A DNA stretch of 64,000 nucleotides from positions 21,428-85,427 of the forward strand of contig NZ_JAKJHW010000010.1 in the NCBI RefSeq assembly GCF_021646685.1, in the 5' to 3' direction. A program made the translations under genes and the position numbers. Every line of letters begins with the position of its first letter. Position 1 is the first letter of the stretch. The notes beneath the pieces are model-generated. The model did not search any database, was not told the origin of the DNA, and was given only the letters and a program-made list of their open reading frames with translations. The DNA comes from Pseudalkalibacillus salsuginis (lineage in GTDB: Bacteria; Bacillota; Bacilli; Bacillales; Fictibacillaceae). Below are positions 7,621 through 16,700 of this stretch, in pieces.

Positions 7621-9123
7621 CTATACCTTCTCCTTGTCGTAAATGATTGTTTTCAAAAGTGGCCAGTCGATGTTTTCATGTAAGTGAGCAGCCAGGGCAT
7701 CATACCGATCTTCCTTCAAATCAGCAGCATAAATAGGAGTCCTCTTTTCTAAGCCTTTCCGTTCACGAATCAGGTTCAACCACGCATTCCTCCAACCATC
7801 ATTATGGAACAGGTGATGAAGATAGGTTCCGATGACTGTTCCTGTACGATTGCAGTACCCATCAGTTTGGCCATTTTCGAGCTGGATGAAATATTGATCG
7901 TTTTTGAAATGGACCGTCTTCCCCAAATGGATTTCATAGCCCTCGACATGTGAGGTTACCTTGAGGCCTTTGGCGCTGATAGACCCTTTGACCCTGTTCG
8001 TCTCTTTGACCGGATGGAAGATCGTTTCCGCAGGTATAAGTCCGAGCCCTTCCACTTTCTCACCAATTGAGCCGGTGTCTGTGCCAGCTTCATCAATAAT
8101 GCATTCACCAAGCATTTGATAGCCTCCGCAAATTCCAATAAGGACACCGCTTTTTTCTGCAAACTCTTTAATAGGACCATCGAGTCCAGTGTCTTTTAAG
8201 TGCTTCAGGTCATTGATTGTACTCTTCGTACCTGGAATGATGACTGCATCAGGGCTTCCGAACTCAGAACTATGTTTGATCCAGCGGACAGATACATCCG
8301 GTTCATATGTGAACGGTTCCAGGTCACTATAATTGGAGACATAGGGGAGATATATGACGGCTATGTCGATCTCACCTTCTTGGTGTTTGTTCATTTGGTC
8401 TTGCAAGGATAAGGAGTCCTCCCCATCGATCCCGTGATGATGGATATAGGGTAAAACACCGAGAACAGGTATTCCAGTCCGTTCTTCCAGCCATTGGATG
8501 CCGTCTCGGAACAAGCCTATATCTCCTCGGAATTTATTAATGATCAATCCTCGGACTCTTTTCCGTTCCTCAAGGGGAAGTAACTCAAGTGTCCCGATAA
8601 TACTCGCGAAGACTCCTCCCCGATCGATATCTGCAACCAACAAAACGGGAACATCCGCCATTTCAGCGACTTTCATGTTGACTAGTTCACGGTCTTTCAG
8701 ATTGATCTCCACGGGACTGCCAGCACCTTCAATGACCAGTACATCATAGTGGCGTTCCAAATATTCAAGGGAGGAGCGGATCACTTCTATTCCTTTTTCA
8801 TAAAACTGCTCCCGATAACCGCTCCCGGACATTGTTTTAGAACTTTTTCCCAGCAGGATGATCTCTGACTGTTGATCAGATCGGGGTTTCAACAAGATCG
8901 GATTCATCCAGACGGACGCTTCTGTTTTGGCAGCTTCAGCCTGAACGCCCTGAGCCCTGCCGATCTCTTCACCATTAATGGTGACATATGAGTTATTGGA
9001 CATGTTCTGTGACTTAAATGGTGTGACCTTCAAACCTTCAATAGCGAACAAACGGCATAACCCTGTTGCAACCAAGCTCTTGCCGACGTCTGAAGCTGTT
9101 CCCTGGATCATGATTCCCTTCAT
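7621..9123 (-). CDS. cbiP: Cobyric acid synthase CbiP/CobQ
   Basis: 500 residues with the two usual domains. The N-terminal dethiobiotin-synthetase-like ATPase begins KGIMIQGTASDVGKSLVATG and includes TPFKSQNMSNNSYVT. The C-terminal class I glutamine amidotransferase domain has the nucleophile Cys in GVLIGICGGYQMLG and the catalytic His in GTYLHHLFHNDG. It amidates adenosylcobyrinic acid a,c-diamide four times to adenosylcobyric acid. Its presence is notable because no corrin-ring genes are in the operon: it would allow use of cobyrinic acid diamide or related precursors from outside. It overlaps cobU by four bases (ATGA). Confidence 0.94.
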   Translation of the reverse strand: MKGIMIQGTASDVGKSLVATGLCRLFAIEGLKVTPFKSQNMSNNSYVTINGEEIGRAQGVQAEAAKTEASVWMNPILLKPRSDQQSEIILLGKSSKTMSGSGYREQFYEKGIEVIRSSLEYLERHYDVLVIEGAGSPVEINLKDRELVNMKVAEMADVPVLLVADIDRGGVFASIIGTLELLPLEERKRVRGLIINKFRGDIGLFRDGIQWLEERTGIPVLGVLPYIHHHGIDGEDSLSLQDQMNKHQEGEIDIAVIYLPYVSNYSDLEPFTYEPDVSVRWIKHSSEFGSPDAVIIPGTKSTINDLKHLKDTGLDGPIKEFAEKSGVLIGICGGYQMLGECIIDEAGTDTGSIGEKVEGLGLIPAETIFHPVKETNRVKGSISAKGLKVTSHVEGYEIHLGKTVHFKNDQYFIQLENGQTDGYCNRTGTVIGTYLHHLFHNDGWRNAWLNLIRERKGLEKRTPIYAADLKEDRYDALAAHLHENIDWPLLKTIIYDKEKV

Positions 9124-9665
9124 TTAGTCACCCCTTTCATCAATATCGGTACACCCGACTCGACCAAAAATGCCTGATTTGCAGTGGATACGATATATTG
9201 GTGCAAGATCCCTAATGTCTTTTTATACGTCAAGACAAGTTCGTTATCCTGTATAGGTTCGTTTAAAATTTCGTTGCTGACGATGATCAATGTATGGCAG
9301 TTCTCCCTTAACTGTCCGATTCCATCTATGATGGAATCAATCAACCTGTCATCGGGATGTGTGTCCGGGTAAAAGAGTTCATTATTCAACAAGGTTGTCA
9401 AACAATCCAAAAGCAAGATATCACTAGCAGTAAAGTTTTCAGCGAGTTTTCCAATATTCCTCGGTTGTTCCCACGTCTTCCAAAACTGGTTAGAATGTTG
9501 CCTGTCCCGTTCATGTTTTTCAATACGCCTCTCCATTTCCAGATCAGAACGTAACCCTGTCGCGATGTAATTGAGCTTTCCATTGCTGGCAATTGATTTT
9601 TCCGTAGCGATCTTTTCCGCAAAATTGCTTTTGCCGCTACGGACTCCACCAGTAATGAATATCAT
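9120..9665 (-). CDS. cobU: Adenosylcobinamide kinase/guanylyltransferase CobU
   Basis: 181 residues with an intact P-loop, FITGGVRSGKSNFAEK, a YIATGL strand, and RIEKHERDRQ matching the R..H..R region of the family, where the guanylylated His lies. A CLTTLLNN stretch and an IVSNEI stretch follow. It phosphorylates adenosylcobinamide and then transfers GMP to give adenosylcobinamide-GDP for CobS. I prefer the ATG at 9665 because it follows GGAGG and overlaps the cobD stop as ATGA; an ATG six codons upstream lacks a ribosome-binding site. A shorter, degenerate relative is encoded later in the same operon. Confidence 0.9.
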   Translation of the reverse strand: MIFITGGVRSGKSNFAEKIATEKSIASNGKLNYIATGLRSDLEMERRIEKHERDRQHSNQFWKTWEQPRNIGKLAENFTASDILLLDCLTTLLNNELFYPDTHPDDRLIDSIIDGIGQLRENCHTLIIVSNEILNEPIQDNELVLTYKKTLGILHQYIVSTANQAFLVESGVPILMKGVTK

Positions 9666-10741
9666 TGATGATGTTGCCTCCATTGCTTCAACACCTCGAT
9701 CAAACGGTCATTTTCAGATGAATGTTTGATTCCAAAACGAAGCCATCTTCCATCCAATCCAGGAAAATTATACGTATGCCTTGGTACGATTCCGTTTCTC
9801 AATAGATGACGGAGCAGCGGTAACTGATCTTCCTTATCTGTATCTTTCAATAGATAAAAGTTTGCTTTAGAAGGAGAGAACGCATAACGTTCTTTTTTGA
9901 AAAAGGTAAACAGTTTCCGTCGTTCCTCACCTATGTAATTGCTTGTTTCGACCATAAAGGGCTGTTTCTTCAAACAGATTTCTCCTGCAGCAAGTGCAGG
10001 AACGTTTACACTCCAATGAGTCTGGTAGCCTTTGATTCGTCGGACGATCTCTGGGTGTGCGATCATATAACCTAGCCTCAGGCCTGGTATCGCGAACATC
10101 TTCGTCATCGAACGGATGATGATCAGGTTCTGGAATTCCTTTGTAAACGGGATAATCGGCTCGTAGTCCGACACCATGTCGTAAAAGGCTTCATCCAATA
10201 CGAATAGACACTCCGCTTCTTTACTGGCTTTGAGCAGCTGAATGATTGATTCAAAATGATATTGCACGCCAGTTGGGTTGTTCGGATTACATAGAAAAAG
10301 GGCATCTATTCCTTTAAGCTTATTTTGTAGCTGCTCTACATTCATTTCCCAATCGGGCGCCTCGAGGTGGTGATAGTGGATCTTGCATCCATTTAGATGG
10401 CAGTTTTTCTCATATTCAGAGAATGTCGGTTGAATGATCAAAACGTTTTTCCCACTTAACATCCTTGACACGAGGCTGATCAGATCTGCGCCGCCATTTC
10501 CGATCAAGATCGATGGCGGCTCCACTTGTTCAATCTCAGATATGGTTTTTTTAAGTTCCGTTGCATCAGGGTCAGGGTAATCCGTGATCCTACGGAAGAT
10601 TTCCATCCACCGTGCTTCCAATTCAGGTGGCGGGCCAAGCGGATTGATATTGGCACTGAAGTCGATCAATATCTCGGGCTTTGGTAAATCGAGAGCTTCA
10701 TAAAGATAGTTTGGATTAGAACCATGTGATGGCCAATTCAA
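9662..10741 (-). CDS. cobD: L-threonine-O-3-phosphate decarboxylase CobD
   Basis: 359 residues of the PLP-dependent class I/II aminotransferase fold. The PLP lysine lies in IIRSMTKMFAIPGLRLGYM, and LCNPNNPTG and FVLDEAFYD mark the cofactor pocket. An N-terminal HGSNPNYLYEALDLPKP and DFSANINPLGPP are typical of CobD rather than of histidinol-phosphate aminotransferase (HisC), its closest alternative. It makes (R)-1-amino-2-propanol phosphate, the linker that CbiB attaches to cobyric acid. It overlaps cbiB by 26 bases. Confidence 0.9.
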   Translation of the reverse strand: MNWPSHGSNPNYLYEALDLPKPEILIDFSANINPLGPPPELEARWMEIFRRITDYPDPDATELKKTISEIEQVEPPSILIGNGGADLISLVSRMLSGKNVLIIQPTFSEYEKNCHLNGCKIHYHHLEAPDWEMNVEQLQNKLKGIDALFLCNPNNPTGVQYHFESIIQLLKASKEAECLFVLDEAFYDMVSDYEPIIPFTKEFQNLIIIRSMTKMFAIPGLRLGYMIAHPEIVRRIKGYQTHWSVNVPALAAGEICLKKQPFMVETSNYIGEERRKLFTFFKKERYAFSPSKANFYLLKDTDKEDQLPLLRHLLRNGIVPRHTYNFPGLDGRWLRFGIKHSSENDRLIEVLKQWRQHHQ

Positions 10742-11681
10742 GTAAAGTCCCTCCTATCCATAAAACAAACAAAAATCCTAAAAGTGTATGTTCCATGACT
10801 GTGTTTACATGTAAGATATGACCTTTCGTCAAAGGTACGACCGCTTCCCCCATGACGTCCCGTCGGGAGATGTTCCCCCCATAATAGTTGGTGCCGCCGA
10901 GTGAAACGCCCAACAGTGCTGCCACAGCTGCTTCGCCCCAACCACTGTTAGGGCTTGGGTGCTTTTTTGCATCCCGGAAAAGCAACTTCCAGGTGGTCAT
11001 TCTGTAGTGATGCTTCGGTCTATTGCATATTAACATAACAAAAGCAGTCAATCGGCTCGGAATCCAGTTAAGAATATCATCCATCCTGGCAGAAGCCCAG
11101 CCGAATCGTCGGTATTGGTCATTCCGGTATCCAACCATAGAGTCACAGGTATTGACTGCCCTGTAGATCATGGCAAATGGAGCGCCGCCAATCAGAGCCC
11201 AGAACAATGGTGCGGTGATCCCATCACTCGTATTTTCGGCAACGGTTTCAACAGTAGCACGAGTGATTTCTCCCTCATCCAAATTATCAGTATCACGACC
11301 GACTATGTAGGAAAGTTTTTTACGAGCTTTGTCGATATTACCTTGTAAGAGTGGCTGATGGACCTCCATTGCAGCCTGCTTCAAACTCTTTCTGGCAATG
11401 GTTGTCGAGATGATCAACCCCTCTATGAATACGCCTATGAACGGATTCACTTGATAAGTAAACCATACGAACAAGAATGTGATCGTTCCGGTTGTCAATA
11501 TGACAAAAAGGAGCATGAGAACTCCTTTTTGCAATCGAAATGGTACCTTATTCATTTTTATGTCCAAACAGGCTATCAATCTTCCTATCCATCGGACTGG
11601 ATGCGGCCACTCTGGAGGATCACCGACTAGTGCATCAATAACCAAGGCAAGTGTAATTGCGTACAGGTGAAAGAGAATCAT
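10716..11681 (-). CDS. cbiB: Adenosylcobinamide-phosphate synthase CbiB
   Basis: About 321 residues, a membrane enzyme condensing adenosylcobyric acid with aminopropanol phosphate (or related amino alcohols). Family landmarks are DALVGDPPEWPHPVRWIGRLI near the N-terminus, ENTSDGITAPLFWALIGGAP in the middle, and RMDDILNWIPSRLTA. The start is the ATG at 11681, which overlaps the stop of the preceding gene as ATGA and follows AAAAAAGGAAACAGTC. A further upstream in-frame ATG would extend into the cbiZ part and has no ribosome-binding site. It acts just before CobU/CobS in the pathway. Confidence 0.92.
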   Translation of the reverse strand: MILFHLYAITLALVIDALVGDPPEWPHPVRWIGRLIACLDIKMNKVPFRLQKGVLMLLFVILTTGTITFLFVWFTYQVNPFIGVFIEGLIISTTIARKSLKQAAMEVHQPLLQGNIDKARKKLSYIVGRDTDNLDEGEITRATVETVAENTSDGITAPLFWALIGGAPFAMIYRAVNTCDSMVGYRNDQYRRFGWASARMDDILNWIPSRLTAFVMLICNRPKHHYRMTTWKLLFRDAKKHPSPNSGWGEAAVAALLGVSLGGTNYYGGNISRRDVMGEAVVPLTKGHILHVNTVMEHTLLGFLFVLWIGGTLLELAITWF

Positions 11682-13156
11682 GACTGTTTCCTTTTTTCGT
11701 AGTTTTGAATCGCTTCTTTCGTACATTCATAAACTGCTTTACTGATCAGTTTTCCAAGAGGTGTGATCGTACCTGCAAATTCAAGCTTTCTTCCGGTCTG
11801 GGCAGCAGCGATCAAAATACTGTCAGTGGACGTCCCTGTTGCAAATGTACAGCTTACTTTATCCGTTACCCCTTGATCATGCAACACTTTGACTTTAGCC
11901 TCTGTGGCTGTCATCATACTTTGGATAAATGCTTCTTCTGTCATTTCCCCATTGACGAATATCCATGTATTGATGGTTCCTGGCTGGATTTGAAAGTCAT
12001 GCAGGTAACTTTTAGAGGCGTCGATGGCGTTTCCTACTCCGGCTGTTATGAGGACGAAAATGGAAAATCCATCTCCTTCATAAGAACGTAATGCTGCGTC
12101 TTTCAACTGGACCGCTGTCATCATCCCGACAGTGTCAGAAGGTTCAAATCCATGACTTTTCAAATATTGGACCATTTCCTGCTTATGGTCAGTGCAGTCA
12201 TAATCAAGAGCGACATGCCTGTTGATGAAGGTCTGGTGCCAGCCTGTTCCAGATCCGACTACACCTGAAGACATCGTTTTTAATGGAATCGGCGTACGTA
12301 GTACGATTCGTTCATCTGATATGGTAACGTTTGAGGAATCGACTCGGACTACGTTCCGTCGGTCGGACGATTGTTTTGGAAGCAGTACCATTTGAGGTGC
12401 TGGAACTTTCGGATGCGGCTGCTTTTCGATTGTCGTCTGATAAACGGATTGGATCCTTTCCTGACGCAAGACTTCGTTCGGCGTATGTTGGATATTGATA
12501 ACACCTTTCTCCAATAGCAACAGCCGGTCACAGTACAATCCCGCCAGATTCAAATCATGGAAAATCGATATGACCGTTAATCCCCGATCCTCTGTCCACT
12601 GTTTCAACAAATCCAACAGCTCTTTCTGAAAGGAGAGGTCCAAGTGATTCGTCGGTTCATCCAACAATAAGATATCAGGTTCTTGGGCTAAAGCTTGAGC
12701 TAAAAAAACTCGTTGACGTTCCCCACCGGAAAGAGATTGGATATTTTTATCCTGAAATTCTGTGATCCCTGTTTGCTCCATCACTTTTTTGACAATGGAT
12801 TCATCTTCTATGCTCCATGACTGGAACCAGCCTTTTTGATGGGCATACCTTCCTAGAGAAACCGTTTCTTTTACCGAATACGAAAACCCTTGATCAGAGT
12901 GCTGTGGAAGGACGGCAATGATTTTCGCCAATTCTTTTGATGAATAGCTTTCAATAGGTCTTCCTTTGACGGAAACCATGCCTTGTTGGAAGCCCAGGAT
13001 CCCGCTGATCATTTTCAGCAAGGTGGTCTTTCCACTCCCATTCGGACCTAGGACACCAAACATTTCCCCCTTATCCACTTCAAAAGTTATCTCTTTCAAA
13101 ATGTCCGTTTCGCCATAACCGCCTGATAGGTTTTCTACGTATAGCAATTCAACCAC
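11678..13156 (-). CDS. BtuD-CbiZ fusion: corrinoid ABC ATPase joined to adenosylcobinamide amidohydrolase
   Basis: 492 residues with two domains. Residues 1 to about 250 are an ABC ATPase of the FecE/BtuD type: Walker A GPNGSGKTT, signature LSGGERQR, Walker B ILLLDEPT and the switch His in SIFHDLN. Residues from about 285 to 490 are a CbiZ domain, recognisable from VGSGTGWHQTFINRHV, VGMMTAVQL, LITAGVGNAIDAS and CTFATGTSTDSILIAAAQTG. CbiZ cleaves the aminopropanol side chain of cobinamides (or pseudo-B12) to give cobyric acid, which CbiB can rebuild. Joining it to the import ATPase would couple uptake with remodelling at the membrane. The start is GTG with a weak site inside the end of btuC. 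Such fusions are known from some bacilli. Confidence 0.92.
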   Translation of the reverse strand: MVELLYVENLSGGYGETDILKEITFEVDKGEMFGVLGPNGSGKTTLLKMISGILGFQQGMVSVKGRPIESYSSKELAKIIAVLPQHSDQGFSYSVKETVSLGRYAHQKGWFQSWSIEDESIVKKVMEQTGITEFQDKNIQSLSGGERQRVFLAQALAQEPDILLLDEPTNHLDLSFQKELLDLLKQWTEDRGLTVISIFHDLNLAGLYCDRLLLLEKGVINIQHTPNEVLRQERIQSVYQTTIEKQPHPKVPAPQMVLLPKQSSDRRNVVRVDSSNVTISDERIVLRTPIPLKTMSSGVVGSGTGWHQTFINRHVALDYDCTDHKQEMVQYLKSHGFEPSDTVGMMTAVQLKDAALRSYEGDGFSIFVLITAGVGNAIDASKSYLHDFQIQPGTINTWIFVNGEMTEEAFIQSMMTATEAKVKVLHDQGVTDKVSCTFATGTSTDSILIAAAQTGRKLEFAGTITPLGKLISKAVYECTKEAIQNYEKRKQS

Positions 13157-14210
13157 TTCTTTCCGTCCTGCGCTTGATTAAAATCAGTCCAAATACAGGT
13201 GCTCCTACTAGAGCTGTAATGACACCGATCGGAAGCTCAGTCGGTGAAATCACTGTCCTTGCTACAAGATCTGCAAGGATCAAGAACCCGCTTCCTGTTA
13301 ATATCGACAATGGCAATAAATGTTTATGGTCCGGTCCCCATAACAACCTTGTCAAATGTGGAATGACCAAACCGACAAATCCAATCGTCCCTGAAACGGC
13401 TACTGCAGCTCCCGTCAATATCGAACCAGCAGTCAACACAATCAACTTTCTTTGTTGAACATTCACTCCAAGATGATGAGCCCTTTCTTCACCGAATGAC
13501 ATTGCATTCAATTCATTTGCATTTATTAGAAGAATCGCTGAACCAATCACGAAGAATGGAAATATGATCTTTATGTATTCCCACCCTCTCATGGAAACAC
13601 TCCCTAATAGCCATCCGATGATTTGCCTCAATTCATCACCTGTCAACGCAATCATTAGGGAGATGAGCGCTCCAAGAAAGGAGCTGAAAATGATCCCTGT
13701 CAAAATGATGGTTTCGACTTTCATAGAACGTTCAATTTTTCGTGCAAAACTGATGACAAGGAAAATCGTGATAAATGAAAAGAGAATGCTCAACAAAGGC
13801 AGTGTAAAAGACCCGATGAACGGAATCGATAGTTGGAAAAAAAGAGTTATGACAGCCCCTACAGAAGCGCCTGATGATACACCTAGCGTATATGGATCGG
13901 CTAGGGGGTTCCTTAAAAGACCTTGGAAGGCTGCACCCGCTATAGCGAGAGCAGCACCTACAAGACCAGCAAGAATCACTCTTGGAAGTCGGATATCCAT
14001 GACAATGCTTGTGTACATTGAGTCGATAGCATCGATCGATAAGAACGGAAAAATTTCATGACCTACTATTTGAATGATCATAGAGGCAGGAACAGAAACG
14101 GTACCGACTGAAATGCCTAAAATGATTGAAATGATTAGAAAAGTAATTGCAAATAGGTAAGCTAGTATTCTATTATTTATTAAACGTTTCTGGATAAACC
14201 GCCTTTGCAA
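13149..14210 (-). CDS. btuC: Vitamin B12/corrinoid ABC transporter permease BtuC
   Basis: 353 residues, about ten membrane helices, of the FecCD/BtuC permease family. Characteristic stretches are DIRLPRVILAGLVGAALAIAGAA, RNPLADPYTLGVSSGASVGAV and GLVIPHLTRLLWGPDH, the last being the coupling region that meets the ATPase. The start is probably the TTG at 14210, preceded by AAGGAGTAGAAGAAC that lies inside the end of btuF (38-base overlap). It forms the channel for corrinoids delivered by BtuF and driven by the next gene product. Confidence 0.9.
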   Translation of the reverse strand: MQRRFIQKRLINNRILAYLFAITFLIISIILGISVGTVSVPASMIIQIVGHEIFPFLSIDAIDSMYTSIVMDIRLPRVILAGLVGAALAIAGAAFQGLLRNPLADPYTLGVSSGASVGAVITLFFQLSIPFIGSFTLPLLSILFSFITIFLVISFARKIERSMKVETIILTGIIFSSFLGALISLMIALTGDELRQIIGWLLGSVSMRGWEYIKIIFPFFVIGSAILLINANELNAMSFGEERAHHLGVNVQQRKLIVLTAGSILTGAAVAVSGTIGFVGLVIPHLTRLLWGPDHKHLLPLSILTGSGFLILADLVARTVISPTELPIGVITALVGAPVFGLILIKRRTERSG

Positions 14211-15144
14211 GTTCTTCTACTCCTTCAGCAAGCCTAGGCCCTGAGCGGGCTACAAGATCTGAATGAACGTCATAGACTTGTTTATCTTTTATAGCCGTTA
14301 CATCTTTCCATCCGTCTCTTGACAAGACTTGTTCTACTGCATTTTCAGTATAGTAGCCATACGTTGTGATAATGACATCCGGGTTTTTCTCGACAACTGC
14401 TTCTTGATCGATTTTTGCCCAACCCTCTAAATCACCTGATGCATTTTCTGCATTGATGATGGATAACATTTCATCCATGAATGTATTTTTTCCTGGAGTA
14501 TATATTTCTGGTGCTGGAGAAACCTCAATGAACACGGATTTTTTTTGTGAAATACTTTGGGCTTTTTCTTTGATTGCTTCTATTTCTTCTTTCATTTCAC
14601 TTACGATTTGACCAGCTTCTTGTTGTTTTCCAGATGCCTTTCCGATCATTTCGATAGATTCATAGACTTGGTCGAAGTTTTGAGCTTCATTTACGACAAG
14701 TACTGGGATACCTGCGTCTTTCAATTGCTGGAATCCTTCAGTTGAATTATGTGCACTTGATGCATGGGCTAATACTAAGTCAGGCTTAAGAGAGATGATC
14801 TTTTCAATATTCATTTCTTGGCCGCCGATTTTCTCTTTGTCTGCCGTATCCTCTGGATAATTATCGAAGTCTGAAACCCCTACAATTTCTTCACCAAGGC
14901 CTAATTCATAGGCTATTTCCGTGTTACTGGGGATAAGCGAAACGATCCTTTCAGGCTGTTCCTCAATGATGACTTCTTCATCAAGGGCATCCTTTATGGC
15001 TACTGGATATGCCTCACCCTGATTACTTTCTTGACTACCTTCATTAGTAGTGGTTTCATCAACTGGAGTTTTGTCATCTCCACATCCAGCTACCAATCCG
15101 ATTGATAATAATAACATGAGTATGAGTGATAGTAACTTATTCAT
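14173..15144 (-). CDS. btuF: Corrinoid-binding lipoprotein BtuF
   Basis: About 323 residues. The N-terminus is a lipoprotein signal (MNKLLSLILMLLLSIGLVAGC, lipidated Cys in the box VAGC). The rest is a FecB/BtuF-type helical-backbone binding protein: PERIVSLIPSNTEIAYELGLGEEIVGV and GGQEMNIEKIISLKPDLVLAH are typical of corrinoid binders. It captures B12 or cobinamide at the outer face of the membrane. The ATG at 15144 is chosen for its AGGAGG and because it begins the signal peptide. First gene of the operon; the riboswitch and terminator lie immediately upstream. Siderophore binding is the less likely alternative. Confidence 0.91.
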   Translation of the reverse strand: MNKLLSLILMLLLSIGLVAGCGDDKTPVDETTTNEGSQESNQGEAYPVAIKDALDEEVIIEEQPERIVSLIPSNTEIAYELGLGEEIVGVSDFDNYPEDTADKEKIGGQEMNIEKIISLKPDLVLAHASSAHNSTEGFQQLKDAGIPVLVVNEAQNFDQVYESIEMIGKASGKQQEAGQIVSEMKEEIEAIKEKAQSISQKKSVFIEVSPAPEIYTPGKNTFMDEMLSIINAENASGDLEGWAKIDQEAVVEKNPDVIITTYGYYTENAVEQVLSRDGWKDVTAIKDKQVYDVHSDLVARSGPRLAEGVEELAKAVYPETFNK

Positions 15145-15173
15145 TTCATAAAGCCTCCTATTGATTGATGGAA

Positions 15174-15207
15174 TAAAAAAACATCTCCACATAGAACATG
15201 GAGATGC
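15174..15207 (-). terminator. Riboswitch expression-platform terminator
   Basis: CATCTCCATGTTC and TATGTGGAGATG form a strong stem on the minus strand followed by seven T, 30 bases before the btuF start. This is the OFF structure expected when cobalamin is bound. Confidence 0.88.
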
Positions 15208-15239
15208 CGGGAAATAGATTTTAAATGTAAAATTAGTAA

Positions 15240-15425
15240 TCTACCGGTTGACACACCCCCTATCCGCGTAGGTTTTCAGTGCATACAGATGTTGGCAGGT
15301 CTCCTGGCTCATGATCATCGTTCACTGCGCCTTCCCGTACGATAAACAGTGGCATTTTGCAGTGAACTCCCAATTACAGTGGCGGGACCGCGTTGGAATC
15401 TAACCAACTTCCCTTTCAAGTCTTC
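15240..15425 (-). promoter_or_regulatory. Cobalamin riboswitch
   Basis: On the minus strand the B12 box AGCCAGGAGACCTGCC is present at about 15294-15310, preceded by GGGAAGGCGCAGTGA, GCCACTG repeated in two arms, and a GGTCCCGCCACTG segment, the usual elements of a class I adenosylcobalamin aptamer. GGGAAGTTGGTTAGATTCCAAC at the 5' end is the typical opening region. Placed before the terminator and btuF, it should shut off the whole 13-gene operon at high cobalamin. Confidence 0.95.
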
Positions 15426-15970
15426 ATTCAAAAAGACACCAACTCTGTTATATGTATGAAATTTTCCGCTATGTTTGATTATACACTACAATCGACTGCT
15501 ATAGGCAAGGTCTTTCTGATAAATTTCAATATAAAAAGACATCCTCGGACTAAACCTCTTGTAAATTTAATGACTTCAATACGATTTATAGATAAAGCTC
15601 TTACTAACACAATTATCAAAAGTATCACATATTTATAAAACAAGCTTTTTAAATTGTTATGATCAGTTTATAGGGGATGCCAAGCACCTCCCCTACCTAC
15701 CCCCTTCTTATATAGATAAATTGGAGGGGCTGACCCATTGGGTCAGCCCCTTCGGAGTGGATAAGTTCCTTCTTAAGGTACGAATCGTTTTCTGAAATAG
15801 GAACTGACGAACTTTCGAAGTAAAGGTCTAGATGATGAATCTTACGAAAGCATTTGAAATATAAACAAGATCCTGAATGTAAAAACCACTTACGTTTTTT
15901 ACGTGCGAATTATAAATGTGTACAACCAAAACAAAACCCGTTGCTCTTATTCTTCATTGTAGTTATTTCG
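15426..15970. other. Intergenic region with a perfect inverted repeat
   Basis: No gene seen. AGGGGCTGACCC and GGGTCAGCCCCT (around 15723-15751) form a long near-perfect hairpin with a four-base loop, but neither side carries a T-run, so it is not a standard terminator. The part nearest 15426 probably holds the promoter of the cobalamin operon; no convincing boxes could be fixed. Confidence 0.5.
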
Positions 15971-16000
15971 AAAAAATAAAAACCCCTTGACAGGGGCTTT
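15971..16000 (-). terminator. Terminator of the PCYCGC lipoprotein gene
   Basis: AAGCCCCTG and CAAGGGGTT pair on the minus strand, followed by TTTATTTTTT, directly at the gene end. Confidence 0.85.
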
Positions 16001-16483
16001 TTAAACTTCAGGTGTAGGTGTCGGTTCTCCGAATCCATCCTTGTATTGTTCATCGATCATGGTACGGATTTCTTTGATCGATTTTCCGTCTTTATATTCC
16101 AATATAGATTTCACTGCGATATCCAAGCATGCTTTACACCTAGTAGCATGATCATCCCATACAAGAGAGCCATCTTTCTTGTTTTCATGTATGAAACAAT
16201 CGTAGTTGTTTTTATGGTTGGCTGATTCGCCGCAACCGCAATAGCAAGGGATATTTTCCAGGAGATCTTGATGCATGGCTGCTGCTCTATATATATTTTG
16301 CATATTCTCAGACTTGTCATCCAAAAATGTTGGAATGACTTCCGCCGATTCCGTTTGTTCCCGTAAATCACCGTTTGATGCTTGATGGACCCCATCATGA
16401 TCCTTGTGTTCTTCATCAGAACAAGCACCCAAAAGCGGAAGGCTAAGGATAAATACCAAGAATAAACTGCTGTACTTTTTCAT
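16001..16483 (-). CDS. PCYCGC-motif lipoprotein
   Basis: About 160 residues. A lipoprotein signal peptide (KKYSSLFLVFILSLPLLGAC) is followed by a His/Asp-rich linker and a domain with NIPCYCGCGESANHKNNYDCF and ATRCKACLDIA. The two CxC/CxxC-like motifs and nearby His residues suggest metal (perhaps copper or iron) binding on the outside of the membrane; the family has no established function. Start ATG at 16483 is preceded by GGAGTG at a long spacing; a TTG two codons upstream is an alternative. It stands between the cobalamin operon and the metal importer with its own terminator. Confidence 0.85.
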   Translation of the reverse strand: MKKYSSLFLVFILSLPLLGACSDEEHKDHDGVHQASNGDLREQTESAEVIPTFLDDKSENMQNIYRAAAMHQDLLENIPCYCGCGESANHKNNYDCFIHENKKDGSLVWDDHATRCKACLDIAVKSILEYKDGKSIKEIRTMIDEQYKDGFGEPTPTPEV

Positions 16484-16700
16484 TTCCAAGTTCACTCCAT
16501 TGTGGATTTTCACATCTATCATACCACTATCTTTTCAATAGAGGGGGATTAAAATGTTTTATCTTTGTGACACTCGCATTATCATTTTTCAATCCCTTAG
16601 ATGAGAAATTAAATTCTCTTCCCAAAGATTCCATCTCAATTTATTAAAATACGATATGGATGAAATGGAGTGAATAGGTGCCAGTTCACTATCGTTCTAT

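Noticed and set aside
15723..15751. Perfect inverted repeat as a terminator
   Set aside because: No T-run follows on either strand, and both neighbouring genes have better terminators.
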